The notes under the pieces: generated by a model
Databases searched by the model: none
Seen by the model: the letters and a program-made list of their open reading frames with translations, nothing else
What the model was told of the DNA's origin: nothing
Position numbers and translations under genes: made by a program
DNA from: Cupriavidus numazuensis
GTDB taxonomy: Bacteria; Pseudomonadota; Gammaproteobacteria; Burkholderiales; Burkholderiaceae
DNA length: 64,000 nt
NCBI RefSeq assembly: GCF_905397435.1
Contig: NZ_CAJPVI010000012.1
Coordinates: forward strand, 1-64,000
Reading direction: 5' to 3'
In this document: piece after piece, positions 17,506 to 27,201 of the stretch
Layout: each line of letters starts with the position of its first letter
Numbering within the stretch: position 1 is the stretch's first letter

Positions 17506-18654
17506 ATGACAAGCGAAGACAACAACACCGCGCGCGAGGAGACGCAGCAGAGCGGTGCTTCCCCGAGCGAGGCTGAGCGTGCGCTCGGCGCCGAACTGGC
17601 CCCGCTGCGCGAGCAGATCGATACCGTCGACCGTGAACTGCTGACCATGCTGAACCGGCGCGCGCAGCTTGCGCTCGATGTCGGCGAGGTAAAGAAGAAG
17701 TATGGCGCGCCGGTGTTCCGTCCCGAGCGCGAACTGCAGGTCATTCGCAAGGTGCAGGCGGCCAATCCGGGTCCGCTGCTCGGCGAGAGCGTCGCGTCGA
17801 TCTGGCGTGAGGTGATGTCGGCCTGCCGCGGACTGGAAAAGCCGCTCGAGATCGCTTTCCTCGGCCCGGCCGGTACGTTCTCGGAGCAGGCCCTGTATGC
17901 GCACTTCGGCCATGAAGTGAGCGGCGTGCCGTGCCCGAGCATCGACGAAGTGTTCCGCGCCGTGGAGGCGGGGACCGTCGAGTATGGCGTGGTCCCGGTG
18001 GAGAACTCCACCGAAGGCGCCGTGTCGCGCACGCTGGACCTGTTCCTGCAGACCTCGCTGAAGATCAGCGGCGAAATCGCGCTGAAGGTTCACCATAACC
18101 TGATGGCTGCTTCTCCGGACATGAAGGGCGTCACGGTCGTGCGCGCGCATGCGCAGGCGCTGGCGCAGTGCCAGCACTGGCTGACCGCCAACTATCCGCA
18201 TCTCGAGCGGCAGGCCGTATCGAGCAATGCCGAGGCGGCGCGCATGGCGAGCGAAGATCCTACGGTCGCGGCCATTGCCGGCGAATCGGCGGCTAATCGC
18301 TATCACCTCCATATCATCCGGCCGCATATCCAGGACGATCCGCACAACCGCACGCGCTTTGCCGTGATTGGCCGGTACGAGACCGAGCCATCGGGCAGCG
18401 ACCAGACTTCGATGATCCTGTCGGTGCCCAACAAGGCCGGCGCGGTCTACCAGCTGCTCGCGCCGCTGGCGGAGAACGGTGTGTCGATGTGCCGCTTCGA
18501 ATCGCGCCCCGCGCGCAGTGGCGCGTGGGAGTACTACTTCTACGTGGATGTGGAAGGCCACCAGCACGAGCCGGCGGTGGCACGCGCGATCGAGACGCTG
18601 CGGCGCAATGCCGCGTACCTGAAGGTGCTCGGGTCATACCCGTCGAGCAAGTAA
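17506..18654 (+). CDS. pheA: Bifunctional chorismate mutase / prephenate dehydratase (P-protein), 382 aa
   Basis: Commits chorismate to phenylalanine. Three domains are visible: an AroQ chorismate mutase (about residues 28-110, REQIDTVDRELLTMLNRRAQ), a prephenate dehydratase (FLGPAGTFSEQALYAHFG near 118, ENSTEGAVSRTLDLF, and NRTRFAVIG with the catalytic Thr-Arg), and a C-terminal ACT domain for Phe feedback (VPNKAGAVYQLLAPLAENGV, then ESRPAR). The start at 17506 is chosen over upstream frames, which read through the serC-pheA gap. The first 25 residues are Ser/Glu-rich and probably disordered. Confidence 0.96.
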   Translation: MTSEDNNTAREETQQSGASPSEAERALGAELAPLREQIDTVDRELLTMLNRRAQLALDVGEVKKKYGAPVFRPERELQVIRKVQAANPGPLLGESVASIWREVMSACRGLEKPLEIAFLGPAGTFSEQALYAHFGHEVSGVPCPSIDEVFRAVEAGTVEYGVVPVENSTEGAVSRTLDLFLQTSLKISGEIALKVHHNLMAASPDMKGVTVVRAHAQALAQCQHWLTANYPHLERQAVSSNAEAARMASEDPTVAAIAGESAANRYHLHIIRPHIQDDPHNRTRFAVIGRYETEPSGSDQTSMILSVPNKAGAVYQLLAPLAENGVSMCRFESRPARSGAWEYYFYVDVEGHQHEPAVARAIETLRRNAAYLKVLGSYPSSK

Positions 18655-18686
18655 GCACGCGCGTGGCCAAGAGGCAAGGAGGCAAG

Positions 18687-19817
18687 ATGGCAGAGCAAGG
18701 CAAGCAAGGCGGCAAGGTACCGTTCGGCCCGGATTACGTCAGGGCGATCTCGCCCTACATCGCGGGCAAGCCGATTTCCGAGGTGGCACGCGAGTTCGGC
18801 CTGGACGAGGCCGGCATCGTGAAGCTCGCGTCGAACGAGAACCCGCTGGGCATGCCGGAGTCCGCGAAACAGGCGGCAGCCGCGGCCATTGCCGAACTCG
18901 GGCGTTACCCCGATTCGAACGGCTTCGAACTGAAGGGCGCGCTCTCTGCAAAGCTCGGTGTGCCGCAGGACTGGCTTACGCTCGGCAACGGCAGCAACGA
19001 CATCCTCGAACTGGCCGCACACGCGCTGGTGACGCCGGGCCAGTCGGTGGTGTACGCCGAGTATTCGTTCGCGGTCTACGCACTTGCGACGCAGGAAATC
19101 GGCGCACGCGCGATCGTGGTGAAGGCGCGCGATTATGGCCATGATCTCGACGCCATGGCGGCGGCGATCACGTCCGACACGCGTCTGGTGTTCATCGCCA
19201 ACCCGAACAACCCGACCGGCACGTTCGTGCCCGCGGCGGCGCTGGAAGCGTTCCTGGCCAAGGTGCCGGCCCAGGTAGTCGTGGTACTGGACGAGGCGTA
19301 CAACGAATATCTCGATGACGACCAGCAATATGATTCGGTGGCGTGGGTTCGCCGCTATCCGAACCTGCTGGTGTCGCGCACGTTCTCGAAGGCTTACGGA
19401 CTGGCAGGGCTGCGCATCGGCTATGCCGTGGCGCAGCCGGAGCTGACGGATCTGCTGAATCGCATCCGCCAGCCGTTCAATGTCAACAGCGTGGCGCAGG
19501 CTGCCGCTGTGGCCGCGCTTGGCGACACGGCATTCCTGCAGCGCAGCGCCGAACTCAACCGGGCGGGCAAGGCCCAGCTCGTCGAAGCGTTTTCGCGCCT
19601 CGGGCTTGAGTTTGTACCATCGTCCGGCAACTTCGTGCTGGTGCGCGTCGGCGATGACGATGACGCCGGTGCGCGCGTCAACGTGGCGCTGCTGAAGCAG
19701 GGCGTGATCGTGCGGCCCGTCGGCAATTACGGCATGCCGCGCTGGCTGCGTGTCACGATCGGCTTGCCTGACGAAAACACCGCCTTCATCGCGGCGCTGG
19801 AGCGCGCGCTGAAGTAA
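18687..19817 (+). CDS. hisC: Histidinol-phosphate aminotransferase-like enzyme, 376 aa
   Basis: Class I/II PLP aminotransferase of the HisC family. In this supraoperon the copy is generally regarded as a broad aromatic/histidinol-phosphate transaminase (hisHb/hisC2), so it may act on prephenate or phenylpyruvate as well. Motifs are LASNENPLG near residue 47, FIANPNNPTGTF, and PLP lysine in SRTFSKAYGLAGLRIGY. AAGGAGGC sits 6 bp before ATG 18687 and fixes the start. The gap to pheA is 32 bp. Confidence 0.93.
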   Translation: MAEQGKQGGKVPFGPDYVRAISPYIAGKPISEVAREFGLDEAGIVKLASNENPLGMPESAKQAAAAAIAELGRYPDSNGFELKGALSAKLGVPQDWLTLGNGSNDILELAAHALVTPGQSVVYAEYSFAVYALATQEIGARAIVVKARDYGHDLDAMAAAITSDTRLVFIANPNNPTGTFVPAAALEAFLAKVPAQVVVVLDEAYNEYLDDDQQYDSVAWVRRYPNLLVSRTFSKAYGLAGLRIGYAVAQPELTDLLNRIRQPFNVNSVAQAAAVAALGDTAFLQRSAELNRAGKAQLVEAFSRLGLEFVPSSGNFVLVRVGDDDDAGARVNVALLKQGVIVRPVGNYGMPRWLRVTIGLPDENTAFIAALERALK

Positions 19818-19883
19818 CCGCGCGACGGCCATGCATTTCCTTTTTCGAATTTCCTGTATTGCCCGCCCCCGAGGGCTGAGATT

Positions 19884-20780
19884 GTGAGCGCTCTGCATTT
19901 TTCCCGTGTTGTGATTGTCGGTGTCGGCCTGATTGGCGGTTCGCTTGCGCTTGCGCTCAAGCGCGCGGGCGTCGTTGGGACCGTGGTCGGTGTGGGTCGC
20001 TCGCCCGCGTCGCTGCAAAAGGCACTGGATCTGGGTGTCATCGACGAGGCCGCTTCGCTGGAAGAGGCGACGCGCGACGCCAGCCTGATCGTGCTGTGCG
20101 CGCCGGTCGCGCAGAACTTCGCGTTGCTGCATGCGCTGGAACCACACCTGCAGCCGGGTACGATCGTGACCGATGCGGGCAGTACCAAGTCGGATGTCAT
20201 CATGGCGGCCAAGACTGCGCTCGGCGACAAGGTCGCGCAGTTTGTTCCCGCGCATCCGATTGCGGGGCGCGAACTCAATGGCGTCGAGGCCGCGCTTGCG
20301 GACCTTTACGTCGGCAAGAAGACCGTACTGTGCCCGCTGCAGGAAAACTCGCGTGCCGATGTCGCTGCCGTGCGCGCGATGTGGGAAAGCGCGGGGGCCG
20401 AATGCCATGTCATGTCCGCCGTGCAGCACGACGCGGTGTTCGCGTCGGTCAGCCATTTGCCGCACGTGCTGTCGTATGCGCTGGTGGCGCAGGTCGGCAA
20501 TGCGGAAGACGCAGCGCTCAAGCTGGCGTTTGCAGGCGGTGGCTTCCGCGATTTCACGCGCATTGCCGCATCGTCGCCGGAGATGTGGCGCGATATCTGT
20601 GTGGCCAACCGCGAGGCGCTGCTGCGCGAGCTGAACACCTACCAGTCGGTGCTGACGCATCTGAAGACGCAGATCGAGAAGGGCGACGGCGCGGCGCTGG
20701 AACGCATCTTTGCGCGCGCGAGCAAGACTCGCCTGCAATGGGGCGCCGACCGGGCAGCCGCGGCGAATACTGAACCCTGA
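19884..20780 (+). CDS. tyrA: Prephenate / arogenate dehydrogenase, 298 aa
   Basis: NAD(P)-dependent oxidative decarboxylation towards tyrosine. The Rossmann motif [16 protein letters not shown] starts near residue 10, followed by the family patterns DAGSTKSD and PAHPIAGRE, and the C-terminal helical dimer domain. It starts with GTG at 19884. The monofunctional length is normal for betaproteobacterial TyrA without a fused mutase. Cofactor and substrate preference cannot be read by eye. Confidence 0.94.
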   Translation: MSALHFSRVVIVGVGLIGGSLALALKRAGVVGTVVGVGRSPASLQKALDLGVIDEAASLEEATRDASLIVLCAPVAQNFALLHALEPHLQPGTIVTDAGSTKSDVIMAAKTALGDKVAQFVPAHPIAGRELNGVEAALADLYVGKKTVLCPLQENSRADVAAVRAMWESAGAECHVMSAVQHDAVFASVSHLPHVLSYALVAQVGNAEDAALKLAFAGGGFRDFTRIAASSPEMWRDICVANREALLRELNTYQSVLTHLKTQIEKGDGAALERIFARASKTRLQWGADRAAAANTEP

Positions 20781-20817
20781 ACTGGCGCGGCCGCGAGCCG
20801 TGCCTAGTGTGAATACC

Positions 20818-22122
20818 ATGGAACACCTGACGCTTGGCCCTCTTACCCGCGCCACGGGCACTGTCCGTTTGCCGGGCTCGAAGAGCATTTCGAACCGCGT
20901 GCTGCTGCTGGCTGCGCTGGCCGGCGGCGAGACGCGCGTGCGCGACCTGCTCGATTCCGACGACACCCGCGTCATGCTGCAGGCGCTGAAGACGCTCGGC
21001 GTCGCCTGGCGCCAGGAAGGCAGCGACTACATCGTGACCGGTTCGGGCGGTAATTTCCCGGTCAAGGCGGCCGAGCTGTTCATGGGCAATGCCGGCACGG
21101 CGATCCGCCCGCTGACGGCCGCGCTCGCGCTGCAGGGCGGCGACTACAAGCTGTCCGGCGTGCCGCGCATGCACGAACGGCCAATTGGCGATCTCGTGGA
21201 CGGCCTGCGCCAGGTGGGCGCGGACATCGGCTATCTCGCCAATGAAGGGTTTCCGCCCTTGCATATCCGTCCCGCGCAGATCCGCATCGATGCGCCGATC
21301 CGCGTGCGCGGCGATGTGTCGAGCCAGTTCCTGACCGCGCTGCTGATGACGTTGCCGATGGCGCAGGCGGCAAACGGCAAGATCGAGATCGAGGTGATCG
21401 GTGAACTGATCTCCAAGCCCTATATCGAGATCACGCTCAACCTGCTTGCACGCTTCGGCATCAACGTGGAGCGGCAAGGCTGGGAGCGCTTTATCGTCCC
21501 GGCCGGCGCGGTGTACCGTTCGCCGGGCGAAATCTACGTGGAAGGCGATGCCTCGTCGGCCTCCTATTTCCTGGCGGCCGGCGCGATCGGCGGCGGCCCG
21601 GTGCGCGTGGAAGGCGTCGGCATGAGCAGCATCCAGGGCGACGTGCGTTTTGCCGAGGCGCTCAACCGGATGGGTGCCAATGTCATGGCAGGCGACAACT
21701 GGATCGAAGTGCGCGGCACCGAGCGCGACGATGGCCGCCTGCATGGCATCGAACTGGACTGCAACCATATTCCCGATGCCGCGATGACGCTCGCGGTGGC
21801 GGCGCTGTTCGCCGAAGGCACGACCACGCTCACGAATATCGCGAGCTGGCGCGTCAAGGAAACCGATCGCATCTCGGCCATGGCGACCGAACTGCGCAAG
21901 CTCGGCGCGACGGTGGAAGAGGGGGCCGACTACCTGAAGGTAACGCCGCCCGCGCAGTGGCAGACGCCGGCCGACGGCATTGGCACCTATGATGACCATC
22001 GCATGGCGATGTGTTTCTCGCTGGCCGCATTTGGCCCGCTGCCGGTCCGGATCAATGACCCGGGCTGCGTGGCGAAGACGTTCCCGGACTACTTCGCGGT
22101 GTTCGGCGGCGTTACGCGTTAA
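20818..22122 (+). CDS. aroA: 3-phosphoshikimate 1-carboxyvinyltransferase (EPSP synthase), 434 aa
   Basis: Sixth step of the shikimate pathway. Class I signatures are [19 protein letters not shown] near residue 17 and [15 protein letters not shown] near 90, with the conserved [11 protein letters not shown] at the C-terminus. The start ATG 20818 is preceded three codons earlier by an in-frame GTG (20809) that could also be used. The gene follows tyrA by 37 bp. Its last 11 bp overlap the 3' end of the convergent DUF2061 gene. Confidence 0.96.
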   Translation: MEHLTLGPLTRATGTVRLPGSKSISNRVLLLAALAGGETRVRDLLDSDDTRVMLQALKTLGVAWRQEGSDYIVTGSGGNFPVKAAELFMGNAGTAIRPLTAALALQGGDYKLSGVPRMHERPIGDLVDGLRQVGADIGYLANEGFPPLHIRPAQIRIDAPIRVRGDVSSQFLTALLMTLPMAQAANGKIEIEVIGELISKPYIEITLNLLARFGINVERQGWERFIVPAGAVYRSPGEIYVEGDASSASYFLAAGAIGGGPVRVEGVGMSSIQGDVRFAEALNRMGANVMAGDNWIEVRGTERDDGRLHGIELDCNHIPDAAMTLAVAALFAEGTTTLTNIASWRVKETDRISAMATELRKLGATVEEGADYLKVTPPAQWQTPADGIGTYDDHRMAMCFSLAAFGPLPVRINDPGCVAKTFPDYFAVFGGVTR

Positions 22123-22333
22123 GCGCCGGGGTGCCAGCCTGCACCGGTTCGTGCCGGTGCTCCCGCTGTTCCCGCCGGTCCCAGTAGCGATCGAAGAAGT
22201 AGTGCGCCACAGTGTTGATGGCAGGCTCGATAAACGTGACCGCGCCGCTGACGGCCAGGCTGCCTGTCAGCGCGTAAGTCACGCTGAACGCAATGCCGAG
22301 GTGCATGATGCCGAACGTCAGGGTCTTGGCCAT
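22112..22333 (-). CDS. DUF2061 small membrane protein, 73 aa
   Basis: Short protein starting [20 protein letters not shown] with two predicted transmembrane helices (about 6-24 and 28-47) and a charged His/Arg/Glu-rich tail. The pattern [18 protein letters not shown]...[19 protein letters not shown] is typical of DUF2061. The function is unknown. It is transcribed against the aroA-cmk direction, overlaps the aroA 3' end by 11 bp, and has a Fur-box-like palindrome about 75 bp upstream, which suggests iron control. Confidence 0.85.
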   Translation of the reverse strand: MAKTLTFGIMHLGIAFSVTYALTGSLAVSGAVTFIEPAINTVAHYFFDRYWDRREQREHRHEPVQAGTPALNA

Positions 22334-22407
22334 GGTAGATTGCCTCGCGAACGAAGGGATGTAGCGGGAATAGTGGAAATGCGGCACCGGGGTGCGATGA
22401 ATCAAAT

Positions 22408-22426
22408 GATAATGATTCTCAATTGA
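22408..22426 (-). promoter_or_regulatory. Fur-box-like operator upstream of the DUF2061 gene
   Basis: GATAATGATTCTCAATTGA matches about 13 of 19 positions of the classical Fur consensus, with a perfect GATAATGAT half. It lies between the divergent DUF2061 (start 22333) and cmk (start 22463) genes, so it could affect either one. Confidence 0.55.
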
Positions 22427-22462
22427 ATTTCCAATCGAAGTTTTCTGTCGGCATCATCAGCA

Positions 22463-23128
22463 ATGACTATCGTTCACGTCATCACCATTGACGGTCCAAC
22501 CGCCTCAGGCAAAGGCACTGTCGCGCACAAGGTAGCTGACGCGGTTGGCTATCATCTGCTCGACAGCGGGGCGCTGTACCGCCTGGTGGCGCTCGCCAGC
22601 GACCGCATCGGCGTGGATATCGAAGATGTCGATGGCCTTGCAAAAACCGCGTCCCGCCTCGATGTCAAGTTCGGTCCCGACCGTGTCTGGCTGTCCGGCG
22701 AGGAAGTCAGCCTGGCGATCCGGGCCGAAGCCATCGGCAATCGCGCCTCCGCCATCGCCGTGCACCAGCCGGTGCGCGACGCGCTGACCAAGCTGCAGCG
22801 CGACTTCCGCAAGCTGCCGGGCCTGGTCGCGGACGGGCGCGATATGGGAACGGTGATCTTCCCCGATGCCCAGCTCAAGGTATTCCTGACCGCAAGTGTT
22901 GAAGCGCGCGCTCGCAGGCGCTATAAACAATTGATTGATAAGGGAATTTCTGCTAATATCGAAGACCTTTTGCGTGACCTTGAGGCGCGCGATGCACGGG
23001 ATCGAAACCGTGCAGCCGCGCCGCTGCGTCCCGCCGAGGATGCGAAACTGCTCGATACCTCCGACATGACGGTGGATCAGGCAGTGGCGCAGGTGCTGGA
23101 GTGGTTCGCTGCTGTGCGCAAATCCTGA
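22463..23128 (+). CDS. cmk: Cytidylate kinase, 221 aa
   Basis: Phosphorylates CMP and dCMP. P-loop [19 protein letters not shown] at residues 7-25, followed by the (d)CMP-binding [20 protein letters not shown] near 130 and the LID-like RARRRYKQL. The length is normal. It is part of the serC-to-rpsA supraoperon, with a 156-bp gap before rpsA that probably holds an rpsA leader or promoter. Confidence 0.96.
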   Translation: MTIVHVITIDGPTASGKGTVAHKVADAVGYHLLDSGALYRLVALASDRIGVDIEDVDGLAKTASRLDVKFGPDRVWLSGEEVSLAIRAEAIGNRASAIAVHQPVRDALTKLQRDFRKLPGLVADGRDMGTVIFPDAQLKVFLTASVEARARRRYKQLIDKGISANIEDLLRDLEARDARDRNRAAAPLRPAEDAKLLDTSDMTVDQAVAQVLEWFAAVRKS

Positions 23129-23284
23129 CATTGTCAGGGCGTACCCAAGCGGTGGACGCTTCCCGTACCAGGTGTCGGCCCCCACAAAGCGTGGCCGGCA
23201 GTGTTCAACCTGACCCCGCTGCACATGGCAGACTGAGCGTGATCGTCGCGCCGGCCGGTGTACCGCGGATTGATACTTACGTTT

Positions 23285-24979
23285 ATGTCCGACCTGCAAA
23301 CTAACGAATCCTTTGCCGCACTGTTCGAGGAATCGATCGCCCGCTCCAATATGAAGGCTGGCGAAGTGATCTCCGCTGAAGTCGTGCGCATCGACCACAA
23401 CTTCGTGGTCGTCAACGCTGGCCTCAAGTCCGAGGCTTTCGTGCCGGTGGAGGAGTTCCTGAACGACCAGGGCGAACTCGAAGTGCAGGCCGGCGACTAC
23501 GTCTCCGTGGCCATCGACGCACTCGAGAACGGCTATGGCGACACCATCCTTTCCCGCGACAAGGCCAAGCGCCTGGCATCGTGGCTGAACCTCGAGAAGG
23601 CGCTGGAAGACGGCGAAATCATCTCGGGTACCGTGACCGGCAAGGTCAAGGGCGGCCTGACGGTCATGGTCAACGGCATCCGCGCGTTCCTGCCGGGTTC
23701 GCTGGTTGACGTGCGTCCGATCAAGGACACCACCCCGTACGAAGGCAAGACCCTGGAATTCAAGGTCATCAAGCTGGACCGCAAGCGCAACAACGTTGTG
23801 CTGTCGCGCCGCGCCGTGGTTGAAGCCACGCTGGGCGAAGAGCGCCAGAAGCTGATGGAAACCCTGAAGGAAGGCGCCATCGTCAACGGTATCGTCAAGA
23901 ACATCACCGACTACGGCGCGTTCGTGGACCTGGGCGGCATCGACGGCCTGCTACACATCACCGACCTGGCATGGCGTCGTGTGCGTCATCCGAGCGAAGT
24001 GCTGTCGGTTGGCCAGGAAATCACCGCCAAGATCCTCAAGTTCGACCAAGAGAAGAACCGCGTTTCGCTGGGCGTGAAGCAGCTGGGCGAAGATCCGTGG
24101 GTGGGCATCTCGCGCCGCTACCCGCAAGGCACCCGCCTGTTCGGCAAGGTGACCAACCTGACCGACTACGGCGCGTTCGTCGAGATCGAAGCCGGTATCG
24201 AAGGCCTGGTGCACGTGTCCGAAATGGACTGGACCAACAAGAACGTGGCTCCGTCGAAGGTTGTCCAGCTGGGCGACGAAGTGGAAGTCATGGTCCTGGA
24301 TATCGACGAAGACAAGCGTCGTATCAGCCTGGGCATGAAGCAGTGCAAGGCCAATCCGTGGGACGATTTCTCGCGCAACCACAAGAAGGGCGACAAGCTG
24401 AGCGGCCAGATCAAGTCGATCACCGACTTCGGCGTGTTCATCGGTCTGCCGGGCGGCATCGACGGCCTGGTGCACCTGTCCGACCTGTCGTGGCAAGAGA
24501 CCGGCGAAGAGGCTGTGCGCAAGTACAAGAAGGGCGACGAAGTGGAAGCCGTTGTCCTGGGCATCGACGTCGACAAGGAACGCATCTCGCTGGGCATCAA
24601 GCAGCTGTCGGGCGATCCGTTCAACAACTTCATCTCGGCCAACGACAAGGGCTCGCTCGTGACCGGCACCATCAAGGCTGTCGATCCGAAGGGTGCCGTG
24701 GTTCAGCTGGCTGACGACGTGGAAGGCTACCTGCGCGCATCGGAAATCTCCGCTGACCGCGTGGAAGATGCCCGCAACGTGCTGAAGGAAGGCGAGCAGA
24801 TCACCGCTCTGGTGGTGAACGTCGACCGCAAGTCGCGCAACATCAACCTGTCGATCAAGGCCAAGGACAACGTCGAGCAGCAGGAAGCCATGCAGAAGTT
24901 CCAGGCCGACACCAGCACCGCTGGTACGACCAACCTGGGCGCTCTGCTGAAGGCCAAGCTCGGCCAGGACAACCAGTAA
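23285..24979 (+). CDS. rpsA: 30S ribosomal protein S1, 564 aa
   Basis: RNA-binding ribosomal protein needed for initiation on structured mRNAs. Six S1 OB-fold repeats are recognisable, each with a phrase such as [22 protein letters not shown] or [23 protein letters not shown] split across the repeat. The start ATG 23285 ([18 protein letters not shown]) is the usual one; the frame extends nine codons further upstream without a plausible start. Preceded by a 156-bp leader; E. coli rpsA is self-regulated through its leader, but that fold cannot be confirmed here. Confidence 0.98.
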   Translation: MSDLQTNESFAALFEESIARSNMKAGEVISAEVVRIDHNFVVVNAGLKSEAFVPVEEFLNDQGELEVQAGDYVSVAIDALENGYGDTILSRDKAKRLASWLNLEKALEDGEIISGTVTGKVKGGLTVMVNGIRAFLPGSLVDVRPIKDTTPYEGKTLEFKVIKLDRKRNNVVLSRRAVVEATLGEERQKLMETLKEGAIVNGIVKNITDYGAFVDLGGIDGLLHITDLAWRRVRHPSEVLSVGQEITAKILKFDQEKNRVSLGVKQLGEDPWVGISRRYPQGTRLFGKVTNLTDYGAFVEIEAGIEGLVHVSEMDWTNKNVAPSKVVQLGDEVEVMVLDIDEDKRRISLGMKQCKANPWDDFSRNHKKGDKLSGQIKSITDFGVFIGLPGGIDGLVHLSDLSWQETGEEAVRKYKKGDEVEAVVLGIDVDKERISLGIKQLSGDPFNNFISANDKGSLVTGTIKAVDPKGAVVQLADDVEGYLRASEISADRVEDARNVLKEGEQITALVVNVDRKSRNINLSIKAKDNVEQQEAMQKFQADTSTAGTTNLGALLKAKLGQDNQ

Positions 24980-25009
24980 TCGCAGGCCCTGACGCCCGCG
25001 CGAACGCCC

Positions 25010-25423
25010 ATGACCAAGTCGGAGCTCGTCGAAAAACTGGCTGCCCGCTTTCCGCAGTTGCTGCTGCGGGATGCGGACATCTCGGTGAAAACGATACTCG
25101 ACGCGATGTCCGATGCGCTGGCCGACGGCCACCGCATCGAGATCCGCGGATTCGGCAGTTTTGGTCTGAACCGGCGTCCGCCGCGCGTTGGGCGCAACCC
25201 CAAGTCCGGCGAGCGTGTGCTGGTGCCCGAAAAGCGGGTGCCGCACTTCAAGGCGGGCAAGGAGTTGCGCGAACGGGTGGACCGGAACCTCACGCCGTCT
25301 TCGGGCGGTTCGGGTAACGGACACCTGACCGGTACGCCGTCCGGCAAGGGCCCTCAGGGCGCCGCGCCGGGCAGCCCGGCGGTGCTGCATGAAGGTGGCG
25401 GGCTGAACCTGGCCCGCTCCTGA
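25010..25423 (+). CDS. ihfB: Integration host factor subunit beta with long C-terminal tail, 137 aa
   Basis: DNA-bending nucleoid protein that pairs with IHF-alpha. The first 92 residues are a complete IHF/HU fold: [37 protein letters not shown] and [13 protein letters not shown]. The usual protein ends near residue 94. Here a tail of about 45 residues rich in Gly, Ser and Pro follows (from [12 protein letters not shown] to LNLARS). It lies 30 bp after rpsA, the classic rpsA-ihfB arrangement, and is followed by a terminator. Confidence 0.95.
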   Translation: MTKSELVEKLAARFPQLLLRDADISVKTILDAMSDALADGHRIEIRGFGSFGLNRRPPRVGRNPKSGERVLVPEKRVPHFKAGKELRERVDRNLTPSSGGSGNGHLTGTPSGKGPQGAAPGSPAVLHEGGGLNLARS

Positions 25424-25459
25424 CGCGATCCGTCTGCCGGCACTGTGTTGTCGCAAATG

Positions 25460-25492
25460 AAAAAGCGCTCCATTGCGGGGCGCTTTTTCATT
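25460..25492 (+). terminator. Terminator after ihfB
   Basis: Stem AAAAAGCGC (25460-25468) / GCGCTTTTT (25480-25488), then CATTTT. Nearly symmetric A/T flanks could make it bidirectional. Confidence 0.8.
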
Positions 25493-25544
25493 TTGGGCAT
25501 CCCATCGGAAACGTGCCGTTTTCGTTTGCTGGAAGTGATTCCGC

Positions 25545-25550
25545 TACAAT
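25545..25550 (+). promoter_or_regulatory. Possible -10 element (TACAAT) of lapA
   Basis: TACAAT 67 bp before the lapA start and just after the ihfB terminator. No strong -35. Confidence 0.4.
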
Positions 25551-25617
25551 GCCGGGGTCTGTCGCACTCCAGCGATGCGCCTGTGCGCTCCCGCAACGCC
25601 ACGCCTGCCTATACCGC

Positions 25618-25938
25618 ATGAAACTCGTCGCCTGGATTATTCGCATCGTCCTGTTTGCGCTGCTGTTCGTGCTCGCGCTGCGCAATACCGCGGACGCTTC
25701 GCTGCAGCTTTTCTTTGACGCCGTCTGGCGCGCCCCGCTGATCCTCATCCTGTTCGTGGCCTTCGTCCTCGGCGCCGTTGCGGCGCTGGCAGCGGTAGCG
25801 CCAGGTCTGATGCGCCAGCGCATGGAGGTGGCGCGGCTGCGCCGTGCGCTCGGCGATGCCGGTCGCCAGCCCGTACCCGACAATGCCGTACGTGACGGCA
25901 AAAGCGCTCCTTACAACGTAATTGGCCCGAAAGTCTGA
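25618..25938 (+). CDS. lapA: LapA (DUF1049) inner-membrane protein, 106 aa
   Basis: Small inner-membrane protein that works with LapB in lipopolysaccharide assembly and LpxC control. Two transmembrane helices (about residues 4-22 and 42-65) with a short loop between them, then a cytoplasmic coiled segment (MRQRMEVARLRRALGD). The start ATG 25618 gives MKLVAWIIRIVLFALLFVLA. It is 3 bp upstream of lapB, so they are surely one unit. LapA-LapB adjacency to ihfB is the usual order in proteobacteria. Confidence 0.9.
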   Translation: MKLVAWIIRIVLFALLFVLALRNTADASLQLFFDAVWRAPLILILFVAFVLGAVAALAAVAPGLMRQRMEVARLRRALGDAGRQPVPDNAVRDGKSAPYNVIGPKV

Positions 25939-25941
25939 TCC

Positions 25942-27165
25942 ATGATGTTTGAAACCTGGTGGCTGCTTGCGCTGCCACTTGTCTTTGGCCTTGGATGGAT
26001 GGCGGCACGCTTCGACGTGCGCCAGCTCATCAGCGAGCAGGGTGCCTTGCCGCGCTCGTATTTCAAGGGCCTCAATTTCCTGCTCAATGAGCAGCCGGAC
26101 CAGGCCATCGACGCCTTCATCGAAGTCGCGCGGCTCGATCCGGAGACGACCGAACTGCACTTTGCGCTGGGCGCACTGTTTCGTCGCCGCGGGGAAACCG
26201 AGCGCGCGATCCGTGTGCACCAGAACCTCGCCACACGTCCGGATCTGCCCGAGCCAGAGCGCGAGCACGCGCTGTATGAACTGGGGCAGGACTTCCTGCG
26301 TGCCGGCCTGCTCGATCGCGCCGAAGAGTCGTTGCGCCGGCTGATGTCCGGCCCGTACGCGGCGTCGGCCAAGCGGGTGCTGCTTGAGCTCTACGAAGTG
26401 GAGAAAGAGTGGCAGAAGGCGATCGATGCCGCGCGCGAGCTGCAGGCGCTCGAGAAGAAAGACTATCGCCTGCAGATTGCCCAGTTCTGCTGCGAACTGG
26501 CGCAGGATGCACTGCAACGCAAGCGTCCCGAAGACGCCGTCAAGTGGCTGAACCAGGCGACCCAGGAAAATCCCGCCAATGTGCGCGCGCCGATCCTGCT
26601 CGGCGATGTGGCTGCGGCGGCGGGCGATGCGCGTGCTGCACTGGGCCACTGGCTTGGCATCGAGCGACAGGACGCGTCGTTCCTGCCACTAGTCGCAGAG
26701 CGCGTGGTGAAAGCCTATGCCGGCCTTGGCGAACAAGGCGTCGCGCTGGAATGGCTGCGCGGTCTGCTGAAGGGCAATCTTGCGGCTGAACTGCTCGACG
26801 TTGCGTTCAAGACCGAACTCGAACAGAACGGGCCGGAAGCAGCGACCCGGCTGATGCGCGAGCAACTGCGCCGCCAGCCGACGCTGCTGGCCCTGACGCG
26901 GTACTTCGAGGCGCAGGCCGCCAGTCTGGCGCCAGCCGGCGCGATCGCCGGCAATGGCAGCGAAGCCGATGCAGGCGAGACGGTTGAGGGCGACAAGACA
27001 AAGGAGGTCACGGCGATCCGCGACCTGCTGCAATTGCGTACGCGCAACCTGGCCCGTTACACCTGCCGCGAATGCGGCTTCCGCGCGCGCCTTTTCTACT
27101 GGCAGTGTCCCGGCTGCAATCGCTGGGAGACCTATGCGCCCCGGCGATCCGAAGCGCTCGGCTGA
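25942..27165 (+). CDS. lapB: LPS assembly protein LapB (YciM), 407 aa
   Basis: Inner-membrane-anchored adaptor that promotes FtsH degradation of LpxC and coordinates LPS synthesis. An N-terminal membrane anchor (about residues 3-22, WWLLALPLVFGLGWMAA) is followed by nine or so TPR-like helices. A C-terminal rubredoxin-type zinc site reads CREC near residue 374 and CPGC near 391. Its downstream neighbours ugd, rfaE1 and rfaD, all envelope-sugar genes, fit the role. Confidence 0.94.
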   Translation: MMFETWWLLALPLVFGLGWMAARFDVRQLISEQGALPRSYFKGLNFLLNEQPDQAIDAFIEVARLDPETTELHFALGALFRRRGETERAIRVHQNLATRPDLPEPEREHALYELGQDFLRAGLLDRAEESLRRLMSGPYAASAKRVLLELYEVEKEWQKAIDAARELQALEKKDYRLQIAQFCCELAQDALQRKRPEDAVKWLNQATQENPANVRAPILLGDVAAAAGDARAALGHWLGIERQDASFLPLVAERVVKAYAGLGEQGVALEWLRGLLKGNLAAELLDVAFKTELEQNGPEAATRLMREQLRRQPTLLALTRYFEAQAASLAPAGAIAGNGSEADAGETVEGDKTKEVTAIRDLLQLRTRNLARYTCRECGFRARLFYWQCPGCNRWETYAPRRSEALG

Positions 27166-27201
27166 CCAGGCCGCCACGCGAACTAATTTCATGTACATGC
27201 T

